Shown here in pieces: positions 16,924-26,085 of a stretch of 64,000 nt of DNA (positions are counted from its first letter, which is position 1; the number at the start of each line of letters is the position of its first letter). Location of the stretch: assembly GCF_042648145.1 (NCBI RefSeq), contig NZ_JBHRWV010000009.1:235425-299424 (forward strand), in the 5' to 3' direction. The notes beneath the pieces are model-generated. The model had not been told where the DNA came from. It saw only the letters and a program-made list of their open reading frames with translations, and did not search any database. This DNA comes from Salinicoccus sesuvii. GTDB lineage: Bacteria > Bacillota > Bacilli > Staphylococcales > Salinicoccaceae. Position numbers and translations under genes: made by a program.

Positions 16924-18201
16924 TTATAACGCTTCAAGCTTTTCCTGACCACTCATATAAGGTCTCAAAACTTCAGGGATTGTCACCGAACCGTCCGCAT
17001 TTTGGTAGTTCTCAAGAAGGGCGGCCATTGTTCTGCCAACTGCAAGCCCACTGCCGTTCAGTGTGTGCAGCAGTTCCGGTCTCGCGTCCTGATCACGCTT
17101 GAACTTGATGTTTGCCCGGCGCGCTTGGAAATCCGTCATGTTGGAAATTGAACTGATTTCTTTATAATCTTCGTAACTCGGCAACCATACTTCAACATCG
17201 TATGTCTTGGAAGATCCAAAACCGATATCCCCAGTACATAGTAGTACTGTGCGGTGGGGTAAGCCAAGCAAGTTCAGTATATTTTCTGCGTGAGTCGTCA
17301 TCTCTTCGAGTGCACCCCAAGAATCTTCCGGGCGCTCAATACGGACCATCTCCACTTTGTTGAACTGGTGAAGACGGATCAGACCCCGTGTATCTCTACC
17401 AGCAGAGCCTGCCTCACTTCTAAAACAGGCAGTCTGAGAAGTAAATTTTACTGGCAGCTGGTTGTTCGGCAAAGTTTCATCTTTATGGAAGTTTGTCAGA
17501 GTCACTTCAGATGTCGGGATAGTATACATTTCCATACCATCTATTTTGAAGAGATCCTCTTCGAATTTAGGCAGTTGACCTGTTGAATACATTGCTTCTG
17601 CACGCACAATCTGAGGCGTCATCATCTCTTTGTATCCATTCTTGCCATGAACTTCGAGCATGAAGTTCATAAGTGCCCGTTCAAGACGTGCGCCGTCACC
17701 GGTGTGGTATACGAATCTTGCACCGGAAACTTTTGCTCCCCGTTCAAAATCTGCAAGCTCAAGATCTTCAAGAATATCCCAATGTGCCTTCGGATCAAAG
17801 TCGAACTGACGCGGCTCGCCCGATTTGCGTATCTCGACGTTCTCGGAATCATCCGCCCCTTCTGGAACGTCGTCGTGGATTAGATTCGGTACTCGGCTCA
17901 TCCTATCTTCAAAATCAGCTTTTATGGTATTTAGTTTTGAATCTATATCCTTGATTTCTTCACCGACCTCACGCATCGCAGCAATGGCATCATCGGCATT
18001 TTCCTTATTGCGCTTCTTATGAGCAATCTCTTCAGAAACCTTGTTGCGTCTGCCTTTCAGTTCTTCGGTTTTCTGAATCAGCTGTCTGCGGGATTCATCC
18101 AATTCGAGAATCTCGTCTATGATTGCAGGATCCGTCCCACGTTTTTGCGTTTTTGCCTTCACTTGTTCAACATCATTGCGAATCGTCTTGATATCCAACA
18201 T
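16924..18201 (-). CDS. serS: Seryl-tRNA synthetase
   Basis: Class II aminoacyl-tRNA synthetase of about 425 residues that charges tRNA-Ser. The N-terminal long antiparallel coiled coil (about 25-105) binds the tRNA variable arm. The catalytic core has motif 2 (FRSEAGSAGRDTRGLIRLHQF) in shortened view FRSEAGSAGRDTRGL and motif 3 GSGLAVGRTMAALLEN. The start at MLDIKTIRND (18201) has GGAGG 8 bases upstream; five more upstream codons are open but unlike the family. A T-box leader controls it. Confidence 0.97.
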   Translation of the reverse strand: MLDIKTIRNDVEQVKAKTQKRGTDPAIIDEILELDESRRQLIQKTEELKGRRNKVSEEIAHKKRNKENADDAIAAMREVGEEIKDIDSKLNTIKADFEDRMSRVPNLIHDDVPEGADDSENVEIRKSGEPRQFDFDPKAHWDILEDLELADFERGAKVSGARFVYHTGDGARLERALMNFMLEVHGKNGYKEMMTPQIVRAEAMYSTGQLPKFEEDLFKIDGMEMYTIPTSEVTLTNFHKDETLPNNQLPVKFTSQTACFRSEAGSAGRDTRGLIRLHQFNKVEMVRIERPEDSWGALEEMTTHAENILNLLGLPHRTVLLCTGDIGFGSSKTYDVEVWLPSYEDYKEISSISNMTDFQARRANIKFKRDQDARPELLHTLNGSGLAVGRTMAALLENYQNADGSVTIPEVLRPYMSGQEKLEAL

Positions 18202-18221
18202 AAGTTTGCCCTCCATCTTTA

Positions 18222-18455
18222 TAAAAAATAAAAGATACCACGCCCCGGAAAGGGACGTGGTATACGCGTTGCCACCCTAATTTGGTGCATCAAGCACCAT
18301 CTCATTCATTTAACGGTACGGGGTACCGGTCACTCTTATAGAAGGATGGAAATTCATATTCCACTGCAGCCATTTTCACCACCCATGACCTCTCTAAAAC
18401 AACGGAACACTACTGCTTCCTTCAAGTGACTCATATTCAACTTATCCCCATTCTA
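18222..18455 (-). ncRNA. T-box riboswitch leader of serS
   Basis: The minus strand contains the T-box core AGGGTGGCAACGCG (18278-18265), directly followed by a terminator, ATACCACG pairing with CGTGGTAT (18263-18256 and 18242-18235) before a T-rich run. Upstream are the stem I features AGAGAGG and GGTGAAAATGG and the hairpin around 18340-18355, where a UCC triplet is a plausible serine specifier. Uncharged tRNA-Ser would stabilise the antiterminator and raise serS expression. Confidence 0.92.
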
Positions 18456-18480
18456 TAATGAAAGTAGCTAAAATGCAAGA

Positions 18481-19719
18481 CTATCGAAGTGGTTCAAGGC
18501 CCGGTCGTCGATATACGACTTGTCCTTTTGCGATGACTGTATGTGCATGGTTGACGCCATAGTGATAAGGAATATATTCGTGGTTCGGCGCATCCCATAA
18601 AACGATATCCGCCTGATCACCCGCTTCAAGCGTCCCTTTATCCACGTCGATGGCATGGGCTGCGTTAACAGTCACAGCATTCCAAATTTCATTCGGTGTC
18701 ATTTTCAGTTTAAGACTTGCGATTGCCATGATCATCTGCAGGTTATCCGTAACACAACTACCCGGGTTGTAGTCGGTAGCGAGACTGACTGCACCACCGT
18801 TCTCGATCATGCCACGAGCATCGGCAAATTGATCTTTACCAAGGTAGAATGTCGTCCCTGGGAGCAGCACGGCAACGGTATCTGAATCCGGTAGCAAATT
18901 CTTTCCGTTCGTACTTGCAGCAACAAGGTGATCTGCACTAATGGCATTCTGTTCGATGGCGAGCTCAAGGCCCCCAAGCGGATCAATCTCGTCCGCATGG
19001 ATCTTCACACGCATACCAAGAGCATTCGCAGCTTTCATATATTTTCTGGACTGCTCAATTGTAAACACACCTGTTTCACAGAAGATATCAGCAAAGTCGG
19101 CATATGCCTGCGCTTCATCGAGGAGTTCGATCATTTCATCCAGGAACACATCTTTATCCATGCCTTTCGGTATGGCATGCGGGCCAAGGAACGTATGACG
19201 CATCGTAATCGGGAATTTTTGAGATATTTCCCGGGAAACTTCAAGCTGTTTCAGTTCATTTTCACGATCCAAACCATAACCACTTTTGCTTTCAATTGTA
19301 AGCACGCCGTGCTGGATCATTCGTATAATATTTTTCGATGCCTTATCTAGGAGTTGCTGATGAGTGGCTTTACGTGTCTGCTCAACCGTATTGAGTATGC
19401 CACCGCCTTGTTCAAGTATTGTGAGGTAATCCACTCCTTGGCGTTTTAACGCCATCTCGTGCTCCCTTGATCCTCCATGCACAACGTGAGTATGTGGATC
19501 GACGAGAGCAGGGGAGACAACCATACCGTCGGCATCAATCTCCTCAGTCGCTTCATAACCTTTCGTTTCCTCACCCCGATAGACGACATGACCATCCTTT
19601 ATGACAATCATTGCATCTTCGATAATCTCGAGTTCGTCCATTTCACTGCCTTTCAATGGTTGCTCACTCTTCTTCGGCAGAATAAGTGCACTTATGTTTT
19701 TTATAATGATATCGTTCAT
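18481..19719 (-). CDS. hutI: Imidazolonepropionase HutI
   Basis: 412-residue amidohydrolase that opens 4-imidazolone-5-propanoate to N-formimino-glutamate, step three of histidine breakdown. It shows metal ligands in DPHTHVVHGG, SKSGYGL, HADEIDPLGG and ATDYNPGS. Length is normal. Its start shares one base with the hutU stop, so it is last in hutP-hutH-hutU-hutI. A near-perfect Noc-binding palindrome lies inside the coding region at 19226-19239. Confidence 0.96.
   Translation of the reverse strand: MNDIIIKNISALILPKKSEQPLKGSEMDELEIIEDAMIVIKDGHVVYRGEETKGYEATEEIDADGMVVSPALVDPHTHVVHGGSREHEMALKRQGVDYLTILEQGGGILNTVEQTRKATHQQLLDKASKNIIRMIQHGVLTIESKSGYGLDRENELKQLEVSREISQKFPITMRHTFLGPHAIPKGMDKDVFLDEMIELLDEAQAYADFADIFCETGVFTIEQSRKYMKAANALGMRVKIHADEIDPLGGLELAIEQNAISADHLVAASTNGKNLLPDSDTVAVLLPGTTFYLGKDQFADARGMIENGGAVSLATDYNPGSCVTDNLQMIMAIASLKLKMTPNEIWNAVTVNAAHAIDVDKGTLEAGDQADIVLWDAPNHEYIPYHYGVNHAHTVIAKGQVVYRRPGLEPLR
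19226..19239. other. Candidate Noc-binding site inside hutI
   Basis: ATTTCCCGGGAAAC matches the Bacillus Noc consensus ATTTCCCGGGAAAT at 13 of 14 positions. Noc is encoded in this window at 38043. Such sites are often inside genes, and binding is inferred from the motif alone. Confidence 0.4.
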
Positions 19720-21377
19720 TATTGTTCCTCCTTGAGCATTGGAATATTGATGCCGCGTTCTTTAGCTGTGTCGATCGCAATTTCGTATCCCGCATCAGCA
19801 TGCCTTGCTACACCCATGCCAGGATCACTCGTCAGTACGCGCTCAATACGACGTGTTGCATTCTCAGTACCATCTGCCACCACAACCAAACCGGCATGAA
19901 GCGAGTAGCCCATTCCGACGCCTCCACCATGGTGGACACTGATCCATGAACCACCAGCAGCGGTATTGACTAAAGCATTCAAAATCGCCCAGTCCCCAAC
20001 AGCATCGCTGCCATCCTTCATGCTTTCTGTTTCACGGTTCGGACTGGCGACAGAGCCACTATCCAAATGATCGCGTCCAATAACAATCGGCGCAGATATC
20101 TCACCACTGGCGACCATATCATTTAGAGCCATACCCATCTTTGCGCGTTCACCATATCCTAGCCATGCGATTCTTGCCGGCAGACCTTGAAATGCAATTT
20201 TTTCCTGGGCCATATCGAGCCATCTCAGAAGCTTTTCATTTTCAGGAAACAGTTCGCGCATCTTTCTGTCAGCCGCTTCAATATCTTTTGGATCTCCACT
20301 CAATGCCACGAATCGGAAAGGTCCTTTTCCCTCACAAAAGAGCGGACGGATATAGGCTGGCACAAACCCTGGGAAGTCGAAGGCATTGTCTACACCTTCA
20401 TCTTTGGCTACTTGACGTATATTATTGCCATAGTCGAAGACGACCGAACCCTTTTCTTGGAATTTAAGCATCGCTAGAACGTGTTTGGCCATGGACTGTG
20501 AGGATAGCTTGATATATTCTTTCGGATCCCTCTCCCTCAAAGCATCCGCATCTTCAAGACTATAACCGATGGGAACATAGCCATTCAGCGGGTCATGTGC
20601 AGATGTCTGATCGGTTACGATATCAATATTGAATCCGCGCTCCAATATTTTATGATGAATCTCAGCCGCATTACCGAGTAGACCAATGGAAAGTGCTTCG
20701 CCTTTGTTCTTGGCAGCTTCCGCCATTTCGAGCGCTTCATCTAGGGAATCGGTCTGAGTATCAAGGTAACGCGTATCGATACGTTTTTGGATTCTTGTCG
20801 GATCGATTTCGACACAGATCGCCACCCCTTCATTCATCGTTACCGCGAGCGGCTGGGCACCACCCATGCCACCGAGTCCTGCCGTCAGAGTGATGGTGCC
20901 TCTGAGACTGCCATCATAGTTTTGGTTCGCCAATTCTGCGAACGTTTCGTACGTGCCCTGTACAATCCCTTGGGAACCAATGTAAATCCAGCTACCTGCA
21001 GTCATTTGACCATACATCATGAGACCTTTCTTATCGAGTTCGTTGAAATGATCCCAGTTTGCCCATTTCGGTACAAGCACAGAGTTTGAAAGTAGGACAC
21101 GCGGTGCCGCCTCGTGTGTTTTGAAAACCGCAACCGGTTTACCGGACTGGATCAGCATCGTTTCATCCTTCTCGAGGTCACGCAGCGTTCTTTCTATTGC
21201 TTCGAATGATTCCCAGTTACGTGCTGCCTTACCGATGCCTCCGTAGACCACCAAGTCTTCTGGGCGTTCGGCCACTTCTGGATCCAGATTATTGTAGAGC
21301 ATTCTTAATGCCGCTTCTTGCTCCCATCCTTTACACTCAATTTCCAATCCTTTTTTCGCAGTAATTTTTCTAGACAT
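19719..21377 (-). CDS. hutU: Urocanate hydratase HutU
   Basis: About 552 residues. This NAD-dependent enzyme converts urocanate to 4-imidazolone-5-propanoate. Conserved blocks include YGGIGKAARNWESF, GQMTAGSWIYIGSQGIVQ, TAGLGGMGGAQPLA, ITDQTSAHDPLNGY in its variant form VTDQTSAHDPLNGY, and HHGGGVGMGYSLHAG. I place the start at MSRKITAKKG (21377), matching the family N-terminus and overlapping the hutH stop by 8 bases with AAAGGGG upstream. The longer open frame would run 36 codons into hutH. Confidence 0.96.
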   Translation of the reverse strand: MSRKITAKKGLEIECKGWEQEAALRMLYNNLDPEVAERPEDLVVYGGIGKAARNWESFEAIERTLRDLEKDETMLIQSGKPVAVFKTHEAAPRVLLSNSVLVPKWANWDHFNELDKKGLMMYGQMTAGSWIYIGSQGIVQGTYETFAELANQNYDGSLRGTITLTAGLGGMGGAQPLAVTMNEGVAICVEIDPTRIQKRIDTRYLDTQTDSLDEALEMAEAAKNKGEALSIGLLGNAAEIHHKILERGFNIDIVTDQTSAHDPLNGYVPIGYSLEDADALRERDPKEYIKLSSQSMAKHVLAMLKFQEKGSVVFDYGNNIRQVAKDEGVDNAFDFPGFVPAYIRPLFCEGKGPFRFVALSGDPKDIEAADRKMRELFPENEKLLRWLDMAQEKIAFQGLPARIAWLGYGERAKMGMALNDMVASGEISAPIVIGRDHLDSGSVASPNRETESMKDGSDAVGDWAILNALVNTAAGGSWISVHHGGGVGMGYSLHAGLVVVADGTENATRRIERVLTSDPGMGVARHADAGYEIAIDTAKERGINIPMLKEEQ

Positions 21378-22878
21378 ATTCCGCCACCCCTTTAATTTGT
21401 CTGAGTTCATCCGTAAGTATTTTGATATCTTTACTGAAATTACGATCTTGGCTAATAAATGCAACGTGACTACGATAGATGTCAAATTTATCTCGAGTTC
21501 TTGGGGAGAGTTTGTCTTCTCCTTTAATCTCGACTGCTGTCAGGGCAATGAACAATTCAATTGCTAAAACGTTCCTTACATTATCGATAATGTCGCGTGC
21601 ATGCCTTGCACCGATGGTCCCCATGGAAACATGGTCCTCCTGGTTGGCTGAAGACGGTATGGAATCGACGCTGGCCGGGTGAGCAAGGGTCTTATTTTCT
21701 GAAACAAGGCTCGCTGCTGCATATTGTAGGATCATTGCTCCGGACTGTAGGCCTTCTTGTGGACTGAGAAACGCCGGAAGATCCCCATTGAGAGACGGAT
21801 TGACAAGACGTTCGATACGTCGTTCCGATATGTTGGCAATTTCACTCACACCAATTTTAAGCAGGTCCATGGCTATCGCTATCGGCTGTCCGTGGAAGTT
21901 CCCTCCTGAGATAACTTCTTCCTCACCAAATATCAGTGGATTGTCATTCGCAGCATTCATTTCGATCTCTATTTTTTCCTTCACATAGGCGAGGGTTTGC
22001 AGTGATGCACCGTGCACTTGCGGGATACACCTGAGCGAATAGGCATCCTGTACTCTAATCTCACCTTGGCGTGTCGTCAGTTCTGAACCTTCGAGGAGGT
22101 ATCTCAGTCTTTTCGCCACTTCAACCTGCTCCTTGTACCCCCGGGATAGATGTACTTTCTCGTTGAATGCATCAGTGATACCATTTAAAGCCTGGTGGGT
22201 AAGCGCAGAAATCCAGATGCTATCATCCATAATTTTTTCTGCCTCAATGTAGTTAATCAGTCCCTGTGCAGTCATTGGCTGTGTGCCATTGATCAGTGCA
22301 AGTCCTTCCTTAGCCTGAAGTGTGAGGGGAAGAATGCCGAGACGCTCCATGACTTTACGTGCAGACGAGAGTTGCCCTTCGTAGAATACTTCTCCTTCCC
22401 CAATCAATGTAATTGCGAGATGGGCAAGCGGTGCAAGATCCCCGGACGCACCGAGTGATCCCTGTTCTGGTACTCTCGGGATAATGCGCTCATTGATGAA
22501 TGTCTTAAGCTGCTCCACTAGCTCAACTGTTACACCAGAATGGCCTTTTAGCAGAGTGTTGAGCCTTAGTACCATCATGGCAAGTACCGTTTTTTCTGCA
22601 AATGGCTTGCCGACACCACATGAGTGGGAACGAATTAGGTTAACTTGTAGTTCCGTTGTCTTATCACTCGATATCCTTACATCACTGAACAGTCCGAATC
22701 CTGTAGTGATGCCGTATATCGTACTTTCGTTTTCGATGATGCGTTCAACCGTCTTTCTGGATCGTTCGACATTCGTGTAGGCTTCCTCTGAAATCTCGAT
22801 GGTACTTCTGTCGTCATTTAGGAACGTCTTCATCTTTTCAATGGTCAGTTCCTGTCCATTCAATGTTAAAATGGTCAC
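21370..22878 (-). CDS. hutH: Histidine ammonia-lyase HutH
   Basis: About 502 residues. It deaminates L-histidine to urocanate. The Ala-Ser-Gly triad that cyclises to the MIO cofactor is in GSLGASGDLAPLAH, and active-site blocks GNFHGQP and SSANQEDHVSMG are present. I place the start at GTG 22878 (VTILTLNGQEL) with AAGGAGG about 7 bases upstream; upstream in-frame codons overlap the leader terminator. It is the first gene after the HutP-controlled terminator. Confidence 0.96.
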   Translation of the reverse strand: MTILTLNGQELTIEKMKTFLNDDRSTIEISEEAYTNVERSRKTVERIIENESTIYGITTGFGLFSDVRISSDKTTELQVNLIRSHSCGVGKPFAEKTVLAMMVLRLNTLLKGHSGVTVELVEQLKTFINERIIPRVPEQGSLGASGDLAPLAHLAITLIGEGEVFYEGQLSSARKVMERLGILPLTLQAKEGLALINGTQPMTAQGLINYIEAEKIMDDSIWISALTHQALNGITDAFNEKVHLSRGYKEQVEVAKRLRYLLEGSELTTRQGEIRVQDAYSLRCIPQVHGASLQTLAYVKEKIEIEMNAANDNPLIFGEEEVISGGNFHGQPIAIAMDLLKIGVSEIANISERRIERLVNPSLNGDLPAFLSPQEGLQSGAMILQYAAASLVSENKTLAHPASVDSIPSSANQEDHVSMGTIGARHARDIIDNVRNVLAIELFIALTAVEIKGEDKLSPRTRDKFDIYRSHVAFISQDRNFSKDIKILTDELRQIKGVAEYV

Positions 22879-22900
22879 GTTTACGCCTCCTTTTTTCAAT

Positions 22901-22940
22901 AAAAAAAGACACATGCATCCCTTTGGGATGTATCGTGTCT
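22901..22940 (-). terminator. Conditional terminator in the hut leader
   Basis: In the minus direction the arms at 22940-22925 and 22921-22907 form a long stem with a three-base loop, starting AGACACGATACATCCC, followed by seven Ts. It lies between hutP and hutH, exactly where the Bacillus hut operon has a terminator that HutP abolishes when bound to histidine and metal ion. Confidence 0.9.
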
Positions 22941-22957
22941 CTATTAGCTAATGTCTA
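22941..22957 (-). promoter_or_regulatory. HutP RNA-binding site (three UAG triplets)
   Basis: The transcript carries UAG-ACAU-UAG-CUAA-UAG immediately before the terminator stem: three UAG triplets each separated by four bases. That is the spacing recognised by a HutP hexamer on RNA. It directly supports antitermination control of hutH, hutU and hutI. Confidence 0.85.
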
Positions 22958-22979
22958 TGACATGTATATTCAATTGTAG

Positions 22980-23423
22980 CTAGATATGATTGATGCCAAG
23001 TCCTAGTGTTTCGTGCTCCTTGCCTTTGATGGGTGCACCAATGGTGCCGTAGAAGCACACCGCAATCCATTCCCCTTCAACGGTCTCCGGATACGGGCGA
23101 CCTCTCACGACCGAAAATGTCAGTCCTACAGTACGCATGACCTCACCGACGCTCAATTTCCCTCGTGTTACACCCTCTGCCGCCTCAATGATGGCATGGT
23201 AGAGTGCATGGGTTTCCCGGTAGATATCTCCATTGATCAGCTGGTTGCGTTTTGCCGCTGTTTCGACTGAAGAGATAACTTTTTTAAGATCCATCGATCC
23301 GACTTTTCCAGTAACTACTTTGAAAGACTTGTATTCGGGCATAAGCCCGAACGCTGTGTCAGCATCTGTCAAAGCGACAAGTGCGGCATATTTGCCGAAT
23401 GCCTGCTGTTGATTCGAATTCAT
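22980..23423 (-). CDS. hutP: Hut operon positive regulator HutP
   Basis: 147-residue RNA-binding antiterminator matching Bacillus HutP in length and in KVGSMDLKKVI, RETHALYHAIIEA, GVTRGKL and the C-terminal GTIGAPIKGKEHETLGLG. With L-histidine and a divalent cation it binds UAG repeats in the hut leader and prevents termination. I choose ATG 23423, which sits 6 bases after GGAGAGG; the ATG two codons earlier abuts that ribosome site. It heads the hut operon. Confidence 0.95.
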   Translation of the reverse strand: MNSNQQQAFGKYAALVALTDADTAFGLMPEYKSFKVVTGKVGSMDLKKVISSVETAAKRNQLINGDIYRETHALYHAIIEAAEGVTRGKLSVGEVMRTVGLTFSVVRGRPYPETVEGEWIAVCFYGTIGAPIKGKEHETLGLGINHI

Positions 23424-23482
23424 TGGCATCCTCTCCGAAATTCATCTATGTTTGTTCCTCTAATTGACTAATGACTATTTTC

Positions 23483-23511
23483 ATTATAGCGCTTCCACTA
23501 AATAAGCGCAA
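23483..23511 (-). promoter_or_regulatory. hut operon promoter with cre-like sequence
   Basis: In the minus direction TTGCGC (23511-23506) and TATAAT (23488-23483) are separated by 17 bases. TGGAAGCGCTATAA, overlapping the -10 box, resembles a catabolite-response element with two mismatches, so CcpA repression by glucose is plausible. Promoter is seen; cre is inferred. Confidence 0.7.
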
Positions 23512-23524
23512 TTGCCCATATAAT

Positions 23525-23556
23525 CAAAAAACGGTCCATGACATATCATGGACCGT
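23525..23556 (-). terminator. gyrA terminator
   Basis: In the minus direction ACGGTCCATGA pairs perfectly with TCATGGACCGT (arms 23556-23546 and 23541-23531), followed by TTTTTTG. Confidence 0.93.
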
Positions 23557-23578
23557 AGAAGTATTTTTAAAATGGATG

Positions 23579-26068
23579 CTACTCTTCAGTTTCTTCAGCT
23601 TCCGCATCGAGATCGGCGTCCGTTGCGTTTGCTTCTGTGACTTCCTTCACTTTCGCAACTGTTGCGACTTTTTGATCCTCATTCATCTTTATGAGTCTGA
23701 CGCCTTGAGTATTACGACCGGTGGAGGAGACTTCCTCCATAACCAGGCGGATGAGGACACCGTGGTTTGTCACGATCATCAAATCCTCGTCACCATCGAT
23801 GGCAGCAATGTAGACCAATGCACCGATGCGCTCTGTCAGATTCGCAGTTTTCACACCCATGCCGCCACGGTTCGTAATACGGTAATCCGCTTCTGGTGTG
23901 CATTTGCCGTAACCATTGTCAGTGACCACGAGAATGGACTGACCTTCCGTCAGGACATCAAGCCCGATGACATAATCATCTTCACGCAGTTTGATTCCTT
24001 TTACGCCTGCTGCTGTACGACCCATCGTACGTATTTGTGTTTCCTCGAAACGGATCAGATTGGCATCTCTTGTACCAAGAATAACTTCTTTTGAACCATC
24101 TGTCAGACGAACGGCTAATAGTTCGTCATCGCCGCGGAATGAAATGGCAATCTTGCCGTTTTTGTTGATGCGTTCGAAATCGCTCAAAGGCGAGCGCTTG
24201 ACGAGCCCGTTCCTTGTTGCAAATATGAGGAATTTGTCTTCTGTGTCCTCATCTTTCACACCAATCATCGTACTGATCACTTCATCCTTATCGATCTCAA
24301 GCATATTAACAACTGGAATTCCCTTCGACTGGCGGGAGAATTCAGGGATTTCATATCCTTTAAGACGGTACACACGCCCTTTATTCGTAAAGAACATAAT
24401 GTAGTCGTGCGTACTCATTGTTACAATCTGGCTGACGAAGTCATCTTCAACTGTATTCATTCCCTGCACACCGCGTCCACCACGGTGCTGGGCACGATAA
24501 GTGGAGGAAGGCAGGCGTTTGATGTAGTTATTGTGGCTCAGAGTGACAACAATCTGCTCTTCAGGGATAAGATCTTCATCTTCGATATCTGATAGGCTAC
24601 CGAGTGTAATTTCGGTTCTGCGCGCATCACCGTACTTCTCTTTGATTTCAATCAGTTCATCACGAATGATTTGAAGCAATTTTTCATCATCGGCGAGGAT
24701 TTCTTTAAGATACTGGATTGTTTTTAGTATCTCATTATACTCGTCTTCTATCTTGCCTCTCTCAAGTCCTGTCAGACGTCTCAGACGCATATCCAAAATG
24801 GCCTGCGACTGGCGCTCGGACAGGTTGAATTGTTCCATAAGCCCCGTCCTTGCTGCCTCATCGTTTTGTGAGCCACGGATTAGTGCAATGATTGCATCGA
24901 TATTATCAAGGGCGATTTTCAACCCTTCGAGGATGTGTGCACGGTCTTCTGCACGCTTCAGATCGAATTTCGTCCGTCTTGTAACAATAACTTTCTGGTG
25001 CTCCAGGTAATGTGCAAGCACTTCTTTCAAACCAAGTATTTTAGGCTGCCCTTTGACAAGTGCCAGCATGTTGATACCAAAAGAGGTCTGAAGGGGAGTT
25101 TGCTTATAGAGGTTGTTTAAAATAACGTTGGCATTCTTATCCTTGCGAATCTCTATAATGATCTTGACACCTGCTGCAAGACTTGTTTCGTCACGCAAAT
25201 CAGTGATACCTTCGATCTTTTTATCGCGTGCGAGTTCAGCAATCTTTTCAACCAATCTTGCCTTGTTGACCTGATACGGGATTTCAGAGACGACGATGCG
25301 CTCCTTACCGTTACTCATCATCTCTATCTCACAGCGTGAACGCATCATGACCGAGCCACGACCCGTTTCATATGCTTGTCTGATGCCACCTTTACCAACA
25401 ATTAGACCAGCTGTCGGAAAATCAGGACCTTTCACATGTTCCATCAGTTCAGGGAGAGTAATTTCGCTATCTTCGGAATAGGCGAGTACAGCGTCGATTA
25501 CTTCCGTCAAATTATGCGGTGGAATATTCGTCGCCATGCCGACTGCGATACCGCTCGTACCGTTGACGAGGAGATTTGGAAACCTCGAAGGCAATACGAC
25601 TGGCTCGCGCTCATTACCGTCATAATTGTCTTGGAAATCGATGGTATCTTTGTTGATATCTCGCATCATTTCCATGGAAATTTTGCTCATTCTTGCTTCG
25701 GTATAACGCATCGCCGCTGCACTGTCGCCATCCATGGAACCGAAATTCCCCTGGCCGTCGACTAACGGGTTACGGTAGCTGAAGTCCTGTGCCATACGAA
25801 CCATCGCATCGTAAATGGAGGAGTCACCATGGGGGTGGTATTTACCCATGACGTCCCCGACAATTCTGGCAGACTTTTTATACGGTTTGTCAGAAGTCAT
25901 CCCATTGTCATGCATTCCGTACAGTATTCTACGGTGGACCGGTTTCATACCATCCCTGACATCCGGCAGTGCTCTTGAAACGATGACGCTCATCGCATAA
26001 TCAAGGAAGGATGTCCGCATCTCTTTACTTATATTTACTTCTTTCAACCGATCGATTCTATCACTCAT
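23579..26068 (-). CDS. gyrA: DNA gyrase subunit A
   Basis: 829 residues. This DNA cleavage and rejoining subunit of gyrase introduces negative supercoils. The active-site Tyr122 lies in AMRYTEARMS. The quinolone-determining region HPHGDSSIYDAMVRM has Ser83 and Asp87, the quinolone-sensitive states. The C-terminal beta-pinwheel has the GyrA box QRGGRGVQG in the form HRGGRGVQG and ends in an acidic tail. It is somewhat shorter than staphylococcal GyrA, with the loss in the tail. It lies 17 bases after gyrB. Confidence 0.98.
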   Translation of the reverse strand: MSDRIDRLKEVNISKEMRTSFLDYAMSVIVSRALPDVRDGMKPVHRRILYGMHDNGMTSDKPYKKSARIVGDVMGKYHPHGDSSIYDAMVRMAQDFSYRNPLVDGQGNFGSMDGDSAAAMRYTEARMSKISMEMMRDINKDTIDFQDNYDGNEREPVVLPSRFPNLLVNGTSGIAVGMATNIPPHNLTEVIDAVLAYSEDSEITLPELMEHVKGPDFPTAGLIVGKGGIRQAYETGRGSVMMRSRCEIEMMSNGKERIVVSEIPYQVNKARLVEKIAELARDKKIEGITDLRDETSLAAGVKIIIEIRKDKNANVILNNLYKQTPLQTSFGINMLALVKGQPKILGLKEVLAHYLEHQKVIVTRRTKFDLKRAEDRAHILEGLKIALDNIDAIIALIRGSQNDEAARTGLMEQFNLSERQSQAILDMRLRRLTGLERGKIEDEYNEILKTIQYLKEILADDEKLLQIIRDELIEIKEKYGDARRTEITLGSLSDIEDEDLIPEEQIVVTLSHNNYIKRLPSSTYRAQHRGGRGVQGMNTVEDDFVSQIVTMSTHDYIMFFTNKGRVYRLKGYEIPEFSRQSKGIPVVNMLEIDKDEVISTMIGVKDEDTEDKFLIFATRNGLVKRSPLSDFERINKNGKIAISFRGDDELLAVRLTDGSKEVILGTRDANLIRFEETQIRTMGRTAAGVKGIKLREDDYVIGLDVLTEGQSILVVTDNGYGKCTPEADYRITNRGGMGVKTANLTERIGALVYIAAIDGDEDLMIVTNHGVLIRLVMEEVSSTGRNTQGVRLIKMNEDQKVATVAKVKEVTEANATDADLDAEAEETEE

Positions 26069-26085
26069 TCAATTACCTCCACTGG

